From: Anianibacter sp965662745
Lineage (GTDB): Bacteria > Pseudomonadota > Alphaproteobacteria > Rhodobacterales > Rhodobacteraceae
NCBI GenBank assembly: GCA_965662745.1
Contig: CBFIJK010000009.1
Location: 1 to 64,000 of the forward strand
Reading direction: 5' to 3'
Length of the DNA stretch: 64,000 bases
A program made the position numbers and the translations under genes. How positions within the stretch are numbered: the first letter of the stretch is position 1; each line of letters opens with the position of its first letter. This document shows positions 31,827 through 41,100 of the stretch, piece after piece. A model generated the notes under the pieces. It had not been told where the DNA came from. It ran no database searches and saw only the letters and a program-made list of their open reading frames with translations.

Positions 31827-32810
31827 ATGGACGGGTCCAAATATATCAATCGACCGCTGACATCGGTTGAAGTGTGCGCTGGCGCTGGCGGCCAGGCTCT
31901 TGGCCTTGAACGCGCCGGGTTTCGGCATCTTGCGTTGTGTGAATTGGACAAACACGCGCGCGCGACATTGAAGTTGAATAGACCGGATTGGAATGTCTGT
32001 GAAGGATCGCAGGCAGACCTCAAGCAGTTCGACGCAAGGCCGTATCGCGGCGTTGACCTCTTGGCAGGTGGGCTGCCATGCCCGCCGTTTTCAAAGGCCG
32101 GTCATCAGTTGGGCGCCGAAGATGAACGAAACCTGTTCCCGGATTTTCTGCGCCTCGTAAAGGAATGCAAACCCAAGGCCGTCCTGATCGAGAACGTCAG
32201 AGGGTTTCTGGATGCCGCATTCGCAGATTTCCGAGAAGAGCTCGTAACCCAATTCAATTCGCTTGGATATTCGGTGTCCTGGAAGCTTCTGAATGCCAGC
32301 GACTTCGGCGTGAGCCAGCTTCGCCCCCGCGTCGCAATCGTGGCGATAAAGAAGGGCTCGGCGTCGCTCTTCAGGTGGCCGGACACCTGCGATCAACCGC
32401 CAGCTACGGTTGGTGAACTCCTTTCCGACCTGATGGAAAGCGGCGGATGGCAGGGGGCCAAGACATGGTCCGAAACGGCTGACGCGATTGCCCCCACCAT
32501 CGTTGGCGGCTCATTGAAACATGGTGGACCTGACTTGGGCCCGACGCGTGCACGAAAGGCTTGGGCGTCGCTTGGGGTGGAAGGCAGAACCATTGCCGAC
32601 AGCCCGCCGGACGCCAATTTCGAGGGCATGCCGAGGCTGACGGTGCGGATGGTTGCCCGGCTTCAGGGCTTTCCGGACGACTGGCAGTTTTCCGGAAAGA
32701 AGACCCCGGCTTACCGCCAAGTGGGCAATGCGTTCCCGCCTCCTGTCGCCGAAGCACTCGGAAATGCGATCCAACGCGTCTTGGTTGATATGGAAATGGC
32801 CACGGCATGA
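31827..32810 (+). CDS. type II C5-cytosine DNA methyltransferase
   Basis: A 327-residue m5C methyltransferase. Motif I is EVCAGAGGQALGLERAG, the catalytic Cys85 lies in motif IV GGLPCPPFSKAG, ENV (122-124) is motif VI, SQLRPRVAIV is motif VIII, and RQVGNAFPPPVAEALG is motif X. All are intact. The target-recognition region between VIII and X is short. Its stop overlaps the endonuclease start (ATGA), so this is the protective enzyme of that pair, presumably methylating a cytosine in the same site. GC content is visibly below that of aspS and the genes to the left. Confidence 0.93.
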   Translation: MDGSKYINRPLTSVEVCAGAGGQALGLERAGFRHLALCELDKHARATLKLNRPDWNVCEGSQADLKQFDARPYRGVDLLAGGLPCPPFSKAGHQLGAEDERNLFPDFLRLVKECKPKAVLIENVRGFLDAAFADFREELVTQFNSLGYSVSWKLLNASDFGVSQLRPRVAIVAIKKGSASLFRWPDTCDQPPATVGELLSDLMESGGWQGAKTWSETADAIAPTIVGGSLKHGGPDLGPTRARKAWASLGVEGRTIADSPPDANFEGMPRLTVRMVARLQGFPDDWQFSGKKTPAYRQVGNAFPPPVAEALGNAIQRVLVDMEMATA

Positions 32811-33652
32811 AACCCGCCGCTTTCGCGCTCTTTCGGAAAGCGTTTCATGCGGCACTTCTTGATCGCGTCTTGTCCGTCGATAGCACGGGCATCCCCAGCA
32901 ATGCGGATAAGAGCAGCGCTCCAAGCAAGCGAATTGCAGCTTCGATTCTGGAAAATCTCGGCCACGCGCAGGTGTCAAAGAAAATTGCAGGTCAGACAGC
33001 GGGTAGCGATTTCGAAAGCATCTGCGCTGATTACATACGCGATTCTTTCGGGAGTCTTGGCCATATACGCCCAGGCGATTTCGACGTTCGCAAAGGCGGC
33101 TTTATCGCTGGCTTCCAGCAATATGCGCATCTGGATGATCTTGAGCGGATTGCAAAGTCCAATCTGGAAATTGCGACTGCACTAGGGTCAGACTATCTGA
33201 TCAAGCCGGACATCATAGTGTCTCGCATGCCGCTGTCCGACGACGCGCTGAATGCATCAGACGTTGTGGTTGATCACACCGTCAGCAATCTTTCCGGCCT
33301 TCGCCGCACCAATGACCCAAGACCGATCCTGCACGCTTCGGTCAGCTGCAAGTGGACCCTGCGGAGCGACAGGGCGCAAAATGCGCGTTCAGAAGGCCTT
33401 AACCTTGTGAGGAACCGAAAAGGCGCCCTTCCACACGTCGTTGTCGTCACAGGAGAGCCTCTGCCTAGCCGCATTGCCTCACTGGCGTTGGGAACAGGGG
33501 ATATCGACAACGTGTACCACTTCGCTCTGCACGAATTGCGCCAGGCCGTTTCGGCACCCGGTGACGAAGGATATCGGGACACGCTAGAAATGATGATAGA
33601 GGGCGGAAGGCTGAAAGACATTTCAGACCTTCCGCTTGATCTCGCGATCTAA
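32807..33652 (+). CDS. NgoMIV-like type II restriction endonuclease
   Basis: A 281-residue protein I assign to the NgoMIV restriction-enzyme family. The PD-(D/E)xK active site is in its permuted form: PD at 134-135 (KPDIIVSR), S180 and K182 in SVSCKW, and E196 in NARSEGL. The spacing D to K is 47 and K to E is 14, the same as I recall for NgoMIV (D140, K187, E201); E70 in SDFESICADY corresponds to its E70. NgoMIV cuts GCCGGC, so a CCGG-core hexamer is the likely target. Translation is coupled to the methyltransferase by ATGA, and the stop overlaps that of the convergent aspS. Confidence 0.85.
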   Translation: MKPAAFALFRKAFHAALLDRVLSVDSTGIPSNADKSSAPSKRIAASILENLGHAQVSKKIAGQTAGSDFESICADYIRDSFGSLGHIRPGDFDVRKGGFIAGFQQYAHLDDLERIAKSNLEIATALGSDYLIKPDIIVSRMPLSDDALNASDVVVDHTVSNLSGLRRTNDPRPILHASVSCKWTLRSDRAQNARSEGLNLVRNRKGALPHVVVVTGEPLPSRIASLALGTGDIDNVYHFALHELRQAVSAPGDEGYRDTLEMMIEGGRLKDISDLPLDLAI

Positions 33653-35427
33653 TCCTCGCGCGGCAGAACCCGCAGGCCCAGCTCGCGCAGCTGCTCGTTC
33701 ATCGGCTCGGACGGGGCGCCCATCATCAGGTCTTCGGCGCGCTGGTTCATCGGGAACATGATGACTTCGCGGATGTTCGCCTCGTCCGCCAGCAACATGA
33801 CCATCCGGTCGATGCCCGCCGCGCAGCCGCCGTGGGGCGGCGCGCCGTATCGGAACGCGTTGACCATTCCGCCGAAGCGTTTCTCGACCTCGTCGCGGCC
33901 GTATCCCGCGATCTCGAAGGCCTTGAACATGATGTCGGGCTGGTGGTTCCGGATCGCGCCCGACACCAGCTCATACCCGTTGCAGGCCAGGTCGTACTGA
34001 TAGCCGAGCACATCCAGTGGATCGCCGTCCAGCGCGTCCATACCGCCTTGCGGCATCGAGAACGGGTTGTGCGAGAAATCCAGTGTGCCGGTTTCCTCGT
34101 CGCGTTCGTACATCGGGAAATCGACGATCCAGCAAAAGGCGAAGCGGTCCTTGTCGGTCAGCCCCAGTTCCTCGCCGATGGTCACGCGCGCCTTGGCTGC
34201 GACACGCTCAAAGCTGGCGGGCTTGCCGCCAAGGAAGAAGGCCGCGTCGCCAATGCCAAGGCCCAGCTGCTGACGGATCGCCTCGGTCCGCTCAGGACCA
34301 ATGTTCTTGGCGAGCGGTCCGGCAGCTTCCATCTGGCCGTCGGTTTCCCGCCAGAAGATATAGCCCATGCCCGGCAGGCCCTCTTTCTGGGCAAAGCTGT
34401 TCATGCGGTCGCAAAACTTGCGGCTGCCGCCCTTGGGCGCGGGGATGGCGCGGATTTGCGTGCCGTCCTGCTCAAGGAGCTTGGCGAAGATCGCAAAGCC
34501 CGAGCCTCGGAAATGGTCCGACACGTCCTGCATCTCGATCGGGTTGCGCAGGTCCGGCTTGTCGGTGCCGTATTTCGCGAGCGCGTCGGCATAGGTGATG
34601 CGCGGCCAGTCGGCATCGACACGGCGGCCGCCGCCGAATTCCTCGAAACAGCCCTGCATCACCGGCTGGATGGCGGCGAAAACGTCATCCTGGGTGACAA
34701 AGCTCATTTCGAGGTCAAGCTGGTAGAAATCGGTGGGCGAGCGGTCGGCGCGCGGGTCTTCATCGCGGAAACAGGGTGCGATCTGGAAATACTTGTCAAA
34801 GCCCGACACCATGATCAGCTGCTTGAATTGCTGCGGCGCCTGAGGGAGCGCGTAGAACTTTCCGGGATGCAGCCGCGACGGCACAAGGAAGTCGCGCGCT
34901 CCTTCGGGGCTGGACGCGGTGATGATCGGGGTCTGGAATTCGGTAAAGCCCTGCCCCCACATGCGCTGGCGCAGATCAGCGACGACCTTGGACCGCAACA
35001 TGATGTTGTCGTGCAGCTGCTGGCGGCGCAGGTCGAGAAAACGATACCGCAGGCGCGTTTCCTCAGGGTATTCCTGATCGCCGAAGACCATCAGCGGCAG
35101 CTCGTCCGCAGCACCGAGAACTTCGATGTCGCGGATAAACACCTCGATCTCGCCGGTGGGGATCTTGGTGTTCACAAGGCTTTCATCGCGCGCCTTCACC
35201 TCGCCGTCGATGCGGATGCACCATTCGCTGCGTACCTTTTCCACCTCGGCAAACACCGCGCTGTCGGGATCGCACAAGACTTGCGTCATGCCGTAGTGGT
35301 CACGCAGGTCAATGAACAGCACGCCGCCGTGGTCGCGAACGCGGTGGACCCAGCCGGCCAGGCGGACGGTCTCGCCCACATTCGCTTTGGTCAGATCGGC
35401 GCAGGTATGGCTGCGATAGGCGTGCAT
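33649..35427 (-). CDS. aspS: aspartyl-tRNA synthetase
   Basis: A 592-residue class IIb synthetase charging tRNA with aspartate. The N-terminal OB-fold anticodon domain (ANVGETVRLAGWVHRVRDHGGVLFIDLRD), class II motif 1 region, motif 2 (CFRDEDPRADRSPTDFYQLDLEMSF) and motif 3 (GCAAGIDRMVMLL) are complete, as is the bacterial GAD insertion. The ATG at 35427 gives MHAYRSHTCADL, standard for bacterial AspRS; an upstream frame of 24 codons is not. The final four bases overlap the restriction endonuclease end, showing how tightly the island was inserted. Confidence 0.95.
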   Translation of the reverse strand: MHAYRSHTCADLTKANVGETVRLAGWVHRVRDHGGVLFIDLRDHYGMTQVLCDPDSAVFAEVEKVRSEWCIRIDGEVKARDESLVNTKIPTGEIEVFIRDIEVLGAADELPLMVFGDQEYPEETRLRYRFLDLRRQQLHDNIMLRSKVVADLRQRMWGQGFTEFQTPIITASSPEGARDFLVPSRLHPGKFYALPQAPQQFKQLIMVSGFDKYFQIAPCFRDEDPRADRSPTDFYQLDLEMSFVTQDDVFAAIQPVMQGCFEEFGGGRRVDADWPRITYADALAKYGTDKPDLRNPIEMQDVSDHFRGSGFAIFAKLLEQDGTQIRAIPAPKGGSRKFCDRMNSFAQKEGLPGMGYIFWRETDGQMEAAGPLAKNIGPERTEAIRQQLGLGIGDAAFFLGGKPASFERVAAKARVTIGEELGLTDKDRFAFCWIVDFPMYERDEETGTLDFSHNPFSMPQGGMDALDGDPLDVLGYQYDLACNGYELVSGAIRNHQPDIMFKAFEIAGYGRDEVEKRFGGMVNAFRYGAPPHGGCAAGIDRMVMLLADEANIREVIMFPMNQRAEDLMMGAPSEPMNEQLRELGLRVLPRED

Positions 35428-35676
35428 GGTGGGTGTCCTGTCAGTAGGGGCGCATTCGGGGCGTCGCGCCGATACAGCGTGACGGGGCTTGGAAGTCAAG
35501 GGATCCGCCCGGTCCCGCGCGGTCGAGAGACGCAGCGATTCGGCGCTTCATCGCCCGGAACTTGATTTCCAGACAGAATGTCGCACATTTCGTTAGAGGC
35601 CGTTGCTGGTGTATTATCAAATTGCGGCCATTGGAAAGGACTGGCCCGAAGGCGCCAAGACATCAGGGGTGATATG

Positions 35677-36927
35677 ATGTGGAAAACGCTTTTTGACCGT
35701 GCAATCGGCAGTTTCATCACCGAAGGCACGCTGATCGTCGAACTGCCGGATGGCAGCACATCGGATTACGGCAACGGCACCGGCGATCCGGTCAAGATCA
35801 CCCTGCATGACGACACCCTTCCCAAACGCATCCTGATAAACCCCGATCTGGCTGTGGGCGAGGCCTATATGGAAGGCACCCTGACGATCGAGAACGACAA
35901 TCTTCACGGGTTCCTGTCACTGGCCATCCGCAACGCGTCGAAGTCCTATGGGCGGTTCAGTGTCCATACGCTCAGCTACGGGCTGAACACCGCGCTGCGG
36001 CGCATCCGGCAATACAATCCCATCGGCAAGGCGCAGAAGAACGTGGCGCATCACTATGATCTTTCGGCAGAGCTATATGATCTCTTCCTCGATGCGGACA
36101 AACAGTATTCCTGCGCCTATTTTCGGTCCCCCGATGTGAGCCTTGAGCAGGCGCAGATCGACAAGAAGGCGCATATCGCGGGCAAGCTGCTGATCGAACC
36201 GGGGATGAAGATCCTCGATATCGGCTGCGGCTGGGGCGGGATGGGCCTGACGCTGGCGCGCGATTACGGCGCACAGGTGCTGGGCGTGACACTGTCGAAG
36301 GAACAGCACAAGATCGCGGTCGAGCGCGCCAAGGCAGAAGGGCTGGAAGACCGCGTGGAATTCCGGCTGACGGACTATCGCAAGGTCGAAGATGAATTCG
36401 ACCGCGTCGTGTCGGTCGGTATGTTCGAACATGTCGGCGTGCCGCACTACAACGAATACTTCCGCCATGTGAAACGCCTTCTGAAACCGGATGGCGTTGC
36501 CCTCATTCACACCATCGGACGCGCCTGCCCGCCGGGATCGACCAGCCCGTGGATCGAGAAATATATCTTCCCCGGCGGCTATATCCCCGCCATGTCCGAG
36601 GCGATGACCGCCGTCGAGAAGGCCGATCTTTATCCCACGGATGTCGAGGTCTGGCGGCTGCACTATGCCGAAACGCTCAAGCATTGGCATGCGCGGTTCA
36701 TGGACAACATCGACGAGGCGCGCGCGCTTTATGACGAACGGTTTTGCCGGATGTGGCGCTATTATCTTCTCGCCTGCGAGCTGACGTTCCGGCTGAACCG
36801 GCAATGCGTCTTCCAGTTCCAGCTTGCCCGCGATCAGACCGCCGTGCCGCTGACGCGCGACTACCTTTACCGCGACGATGGGGACCCCGTTTCAATCTCG
36901 GGCGGTGTGCGCGAAGCGGCCGAGTAA
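35677..36927 (+). CDS. cfa: cyclopropane-fatty-acyl-phospholipid synthase
   Basis: A 416-residue SAM-dependent enzyme that adds a methylene bridge to unsaturated acyl chains of membrane phospholipids. Signature pieces: NVAHHYDLSAELYDLFLD, YSCAYF, the SAM loop KILDIGCGWGGMGLTLA, VTLSKEQ, and FEHVGVPHYNEYF; the C-terminus carries WRLHYAETLKHWHARF. Twin ATGs lie at 35674/35677 with AGGGG at a good distance for the second. The upstream gap of about 250 bases from aspS holds its promoter, which I cannot place with confidence. Confidence 0.94.
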   Translation: MWKTLFDRAIGSFITEGTLIVELPDGSTSDYGNGTGDPVKITLHDDTLPKRILINPDLAVGEAYMEGTLTIENDNLHGFLSLAIRNASKSYGRFSVHTLSYGLNTALRRIRQYNPIGKAQKNVAHHYDLSAELYDLFLDADKQYSCAYFRSPDVSLEQAQIDKKAHIAGKLLIEPGMKILDIGCGWGGMGLTLARDYGAQVLGVTLSKEQHKIAVERAKAEGLEDRVEFRLTDYRKVEDEFDRVVSVGMFEHVGVPHYNEYFRHVKRLLKPDGVALIHTIGRACPPGSTSPWIEKYIFPGGYIPAMSEAMTAVEKADLYPTDVEVWRLHYAETLKHWHARFMDNIDEARALYDERFCRMWRYYLLACELTFRLNRQCVFQFQLARDQTAVPLTRDYLYRDDGDPVSISGGVREAAE

Positions 36928-37009
36928 TTCCACGCGGGCGCCGAAGCGCTCTCGCCTTCCCCCACCCGCTGCGCTAGTCAAGCGCATTCATTCTGGCGCA
37001 GCCCGGATG

Positions 37010-37030
37010 CGCCCCTTGCATGGGGCGTTT
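37010..37030 (+). terminator. hairpin in cfa-carB gap
   Basis: CGCCCC (37010-37015) pairs with GGGGCG (37022-37027), followed by TTTC. It is 80 bases after cfa and 76 before carB, so it may end cfa transcription or act in the carB leader. Confidence 0.5.
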
Positions 37031-37105
37031 CGATGTCTATAACCGCCACAATTTTTGACCGGCCCCTGTCTGGCGGCCGATCGAATCCTGCAAGCGAGGG
37101 ACTTC

Positions 37106-40100
37106 ATGCCGAAGCGTAGCGACATCCAGTCGATCATGATCATCGGTGCGGGGCCAATCGTGATCGGCCAAGCCTGCGAGTTCGACTATTCCGGCGCTCA
37201 GGCCTGCAAGGCGCTGCGCGAGGAAGGCTATCGCGTCATCCTCGTCAATTCGAACCCCGCGACGATCATGACCGACCCCGGCCTTGCGGATGCCACCTAT
37301 ATCGAGCCGATCACCCCCGAGGTTGTGGCGAAGATCATCGAAAAGGAACGCCCCGACGCGCTTTTGCCGACGATGGGCGGGCAGACCGGTCTGAACACCT
37401 CGCTTGCGCTCGAAGAGATGGGCGTCTTGAAGAAATACGGTGTCGAGATGATCGGCGCCAAGCGCGAGGCCATCGAGATGGCCGAAGACCGCAAGCTGTT
37501 CCGCGAGGCGATGGACCGGATCGGTCTGGAAAATCCAAAGGCGACTATCGCCGAGACCATGGAAGAATGCGTTGCCGCGCTGGAACATGTCGGCCTGCCC
37601 GCGATCATTCGTCCTGCCTACACGCTGGGCGGCACCGGCGGCGGCGTCGCTTATAACCGTGACGATTATCTGCATATCTGCCGCTCGGGCCTTGATGCTT
37701 CGCCGGTCAGCCAGATCCTGATCGACGAGTCGCTTCTGGGCTGGAAGGAATTCGAGATGGAAGTCGTGCGGGACCGCGCCGACAACGCCATCATCGTCTG
37801 CGCGATCGAGAACGTCGATCCGATGGGCGTGCATACGGGCGATTCCATCACCGTCGCGCCCGCGCTGACACTGACGGACAAGGAATACCAGATCATGCGC
37901 AACGGCTCTATCGCCGTCCTGCGCGAGATCGGCGTCGAAACAGGTGGGTCCAACGTGCAATGGGCGATCAACCCCGAAGATGGGCGCATGGTGGTGATCG
38001 AGATGAACCCGCGCGTGTCCCGCTCGTCGGCGCTCGCGTCGAAAGCCACCGGCTTCCCGATCGCCAAGATCGCCGCAAAGCTGGCCGTGGGCTACACGCT
38101 CGATGAGTTGGACAACGACATCACCGGCGTGACGCCCGCGTCTTTCGAGCCGACCATCGACTATGTCGTCACGAAAATTCCGCGTTTCGCGTTCGAGAAA
38201 TTCCCGGGCGCCAAACCGGATCTCACCACCGCGATGAAATCGGTTGGCGAGGCGATGGCCATTGGTCGCACCTTCCACGAGAGCGTGCAAAAGGCGCTCG
38301 CCTCCATGGAAACGGGGCTGTCCGGCTTTGACGAGATCGCAATCGAAGGCGCCGCCGACACGCCCGAAGGCACAGCCGCGATCCTGCGCGCCCTGTCGCG
38401 CCAGACCCCCGACCGCTTGCGCGTGATCGCCCAGGCCATGCGCCACGGGCTGGAAGACGATGTCATTCAGGGCGTCACCAAGTTTGATCCGTGGTTCTTG
38501 GCCCGCATCCGCGAGATCATCGAAGCGGAAAACGAGGTGCGCCGCGGCGGCCTTCCCGTGTCCGAGGACGGCCTGCGCCGCCTCAAGATGATGGGCTTCA
38601 CTGACGCGCGCCTTGCCAAGCTGACGGGCCGCGACGAAGACCAGGTCCGCCGCGCGCGCCTTAACCTCGGCGTCACCGCTGTCTTCAAGCGCATAGACAC
38701 CTGCGCTGCCGAATTCGAGGCGCAGACGCCTTACATGTATTCGACCTACGAGGCCCCGGCGATGGGCGATGTCGAATGCGAAGCGCGTCCCACCAATGCG
38801 AAGAAGGTCGTCATCCTAGGCGGCGGCCCGAACCGGATCGGCCAGGGCATCGAATTCGACTATTGCTGCTGTCACGCCTGTTTCGCGCTGACCGACGCGG
38901 GCTATGAGACGATCATGGTCAATTGCAACCCAGAGACCGTGTCGACCGACTATGACACCTCGGATCGCCTCTATTTCGAGCCGCTGACCTTTGAACATGT
39001 CATGGAAATCCTGCGGGTCGAGCAGGATAACGGCACGCTGCACGGTGTGATCGTCCAGTTTGGCGGCCAGACCCCGCTGAAGCTCGCCGATGCGCTGCAA
39101 GAGGCGGGTATCCCGATCCTCGGCACCGCGCCCGACATGATCGATCTGGCCGAAGACCGTGAGCGGTTCCAGCAGATGCTGAACCAAAACGGGCTTCGTC
39201 AGCCGCGCAACGGGCTCGCGCGCACCGACGCCGAAGCGCGCGCCATCGCGTCCGAAATCGGCTACCCGCTGGTGATCCGTCCGTCCTACGTACTGGGCGG
39301 CCGCGCGATGGAAATCGTGCGCGACGACGCGCATCTCGACCGCTACATCCGCGACGCGGTGAACGTGTCGGGCAAGAACCCCGTCCTCCTCGACAGCTAC
39401 CTGTCGGGCGCGGTCGAGGTCGATGTCGATGCGCTTGCCGATGGAACAGATGTCCATGTCGCGGGCGTCATGCAGCACATCGAAGAGGCGGGCGTGCATT
39501 CAGGTGACAGCGCCTGTTCGCTGCCGCCCTACTCGCTCAGCCCCGAGATCGTCGAAGAGCTGAAGCGCCAAACCAAGGTCATGGCCCAAGCGCTGAATGT
39601 CGTCGGGCTGATGAACGTGCAATTCGCAATCAAGGGCGGCGAGATCTACGTGCTCGAGGTCAACCCCCGCGCCTCGCGCACCGTGCCATTTGTCGCCAAG
39701 GCCACCGATAGCGCCATCGCGTCCATTGCCGCGCGGCTGATGGCGGGCGAAAAGCTGGCCAGCTTCCCGCTCCGCGCGCCTTATGAAAAAGACGCCGGGA
39801 TCGATTCCGAAATTCCCATGGCCGACCCGATGACCCTCGCCGATCCCGACATGCCCTGGTTTTCGGTAAAAGAAGCCGTTCTGCCCTTCGCGCGCTTTCC
39901 CGGCGTTGACACGCTGCTCGGCCCGGAAATGCGCTCGACGGGCGAAGTCATGGGCTGGGATCGGTCCTTCCCGCGCGCCTTCCTCAAGGCGCAGCTGGGC
40001 GCCGGGATCGACCTGCCGACCGAAGGCACGGTCTTCATCTCGATCCGCGATACCGACAAGAGCCCCGAGATGATCGAGACGGCAAAAGCCCTCATCGACA

Positions 40101-40411
40101 TGGGCCTGACGATCCTCGCCACCCGCGGAACGGGCGCTTATTTCAAGGAAAACGGCATCGCGGCGGAAACGGTGAACAAGGTCTACGAAGGCCGCCCGAA
40201 CATCGTCGATCGCATGAAGGACGGAGAGATCTGCCTTGTGATGAACACCACCGAAGGTGCGCAGGCAATCGAGGACAGTCGCGAGATCCGCTCGGTCGCG
40301 CTTTACGACAAGATCCCCTACTACACGACCGCCGCCGCCAGCCACGCTGCCGTCCAGGCCATGCTGTCGCGCCGCGAAGGCGCGTTCGAGGTGCGCAGCC
40401 TGCAAGGCTGA
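37106..40411 (+). CDS. carB: carbamoyl-phosphate synthase large subunit
   Basis: An 1101-residue enzyme making carbamoyl phosphate from bicarbonate, glutamine-derived ammonia and two ATP, for arginine and pyrimidine synthesis. It has the typical internal duplication: two ATP-grasp halves, each opening with a dinucleotide-like motif (IMIIGAGPIVIGQACEFDYSG and VVILGGGPNRIGQGIEFDYC) and carrying EMNPR / EVNPRASRT. A C-terminal MGS-like regulatory domain follows (ILATRGTGAYFKENGI). The ATG at 37106 (MPKRSDI) is the standard CarB start. The small subunit gene is not in this window. A terminator follows. Confidence 0.96.
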   Translation: MPKRSDIQSIMIIGAGPIVIGQACEFDYSGAQACKALREEGYRVILVNSNPATIMTDPGLADATYIEPITPEVVAKIIEKERPDALLPTMGGQTGLNTSLALEEMGVLKKYGVEMIGAKREAIEMAEDRKLFREAMDRIGLENPKATIAETMEECVAALEHVGLPAIIRPAYTLGGTGGGVAYNRDDYLHICRSGLDASPVSQILIDESLLGWKEFEMEVVRDRADNAIIVCAIENVDPMGVHTGDSITVAPALTLTDKEYQIMRNGSIAVLREIGVETGGSNVQWAINPEDGRMVVIEMNPRVSRSSALASKATGFPIAKIAAKLAVGYTLDELDNDITGVTPASFEPTIDYVVTKIPRFAFEKFPGAKPDLTTAMKSVGEAMAIGRTFHESVQKALASMETGLSGFDEIAIEGAADTPEGTAAILRALSRQTPDRLRVIAQAMRHGLEDDVIQGVTKFDPWFLARIREIIEAENEVRRGGLPVSEDGLRRLKMMGFTDARLAKLTGRDEDQVRRARLNLGVTAVFKRIDTCAAEFEAQTPYMYSTYEAPAMGDVECEARPTNAKKVVILGGGPNRIGQGIEFDYCCCHACFALTDAGYETIMVNCNPETVSTDYDTSDRLYFEPLTFEHVMEILRVEQDNGTLHGVIVQFGGQTPLKLADALQEAGIPILGTAPDMIDLAEDRERFQQMLNQNGLRQPRNGLARTDAEARAIASEIGYPLVIRPSYVLGGRAMEIVRDDAHLDRYIRDAVNVSGKNPVLLDSYLSGAVEVDVDALADGTDVHVAGVMQHIEEAGVHSGDSACSLPPYSLSPEIVEELKRQTKVMAQALNVVGLMNVQFAIKGGEIYVLEVNPRASRTVPFVAKATDSAIASIAARLMAGEKLASFPLRAPYEKDAGIDSEIPMADPMTLADPDMPWFSVKEAVLPFARFPGVDTLLGPEMRSTGEVMGWDRSFPRAFLKAQLGAGIDLPTEGTVFISIRDTDKSPEMIETAKALIDMGLTILATRGTGAYFKENGIAAETVNKVYEGRPNIVDRMKDGEICLVMNTTEGAQAIEDSREIRSVALYDKIPYYTTAAASHAAVQAMLSRREGAFEVRSLQG

Positions 40412-40416
40412 GACGA

Positions 40417-40450
40417 AAAAGGGCGCCTTTCGAGAAAGCGCCCTTCCTTC
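40417..40450 (+). terminator. rho-independent terminator after carB
   Basis: AAGGGCGC (40419-40426) pairs with GCGCCCTT (40438-40445), followed by CCTTCTTT. It directly follows the carB TGA. Confidence 0.8.
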
Positions 40451-40521
40451 TTTGGTGTCAGAAATATCCCGAGGGTTTGGGGGCAGCGCCCCCATGCGCC
40501 GCAAGGGGGCTCGATGCCCCC
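40450..40521. repeat. Rhodobacteraceae-type intergenic GC dyad element, copy 2
   Basis: CTTTGGTGTCAGAAATATCC is followed by GAGGG and the palindrome GGGGGCAGCGCCCCC (40479-40493). A second hairpin follows: GGGGGC (40505-40510) with GCCCCC (40516-40521). The lead-in and first palindrome match the element at 10.79 kb, and both copies lie between a gene end and a convergent or following gene. Confidence 0.6.
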
Positions 40522-40543
40522 GCGCGGCGCGCATCGAACGCGG

Positions 40544-41020
40544 TCAATCCTCCAGCGAATCCTCAGCCTTTTCGTCCACGATCTCGCGCTCACGCGATTT
40601 GCGCGTCTCGAAGTCTTCGCCGTATTTCTGCCATTCGGACTTGTCGACCACCTCGCGCGCGCGGGTGAAGACCTCACCCTCTTCCTCGTTCATGTGATGC
40701 TCGTAATCGTGCTTGAGCGTCTTGAACTTCGTCAGCCATGCAGGAGAAGACATGTCCATCTCGTTCAACTCTTCCATCAGATCGTCCATCTGCTGGTGCT
40801 CATGAACCGAATGGCGCGCGGCGTCCTGGCCCCATTCCTGGGACATCAGCTTGGAATAGAATGTCTCTTCCTCGGCCGCGGCGTGGGATTTCACGTCGTA
40901 GTAGAAATTCTGCCAGGCGATATTGCGGTCCTTGGTATCACCAGAGGTGTCGGCGATACGCTCCAGAAGGTCGCGATGCTTGTCGTGGTCGCCTTTGATG
41001 ATCTCGAAAATGTCGGGCAT
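40544..41020 (-). CDS. hemerythrin domain-containing protein
   Basis: A 158-residue four-helix HHE-domain protein with a probable di-iron centre. Ligand-bearing segments are FEIIKGDHDKHRDLL, VKSHAAAEEETFY, HSVHEHQQMDDLM and LKHDYEHHMNEEEGEVF. It begins directly with the domain, so it is a stand-alone hemerythrin; such proteins handle iron, oxygen or nitric-oxide stress (RIC/YtfE-like). A charged tail of about 25 residues follows the domain. A conventional purine-rich site (GGAGGATA) precedes the ATG. Confidence 0.88.
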   Translation of the reverse strand: MPDIFEIIKGDHDKHRDLLERIADTSGDTKDRNIAWQNFYYDVKSHAAAEEETFYSKLMSQEWGQDAARHSVHEHQQMDDLMEELNEMDMSSPAWLTKFKTLKHDYEHHMNEEEGEVFTRAREVVDKSEWQKYGEDFETRKSREREIVDEKAEDSLED

Positions 41021-41100
41021 GGGGTATCCTCCGAAGCCGTGTGTTTGGGTCAGAACGACCCCCGGCCCCTTCGGGTTCCCCGTACGGCCCTACTGCCGCC

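Noticed and set aside
33832..35565. Plus-strand 577-codon frame over aspS
   Set aside because: aspS motifs are complete on the minus strand; this frame has no coherent domain and is antisense shadow.
37037..38446. Minus-strand open frame of 469 codons across carB
   Set aside because: carB is unmistakable on the plus strand; the opposite frame has His/Arg/Asp-rich composition typical of shadow frames and no ribosome site.
40479..40521. CRISPR-like repeat
   Set aside because: Only paired GC hairpins without regularly spaced repeats or cas genes.
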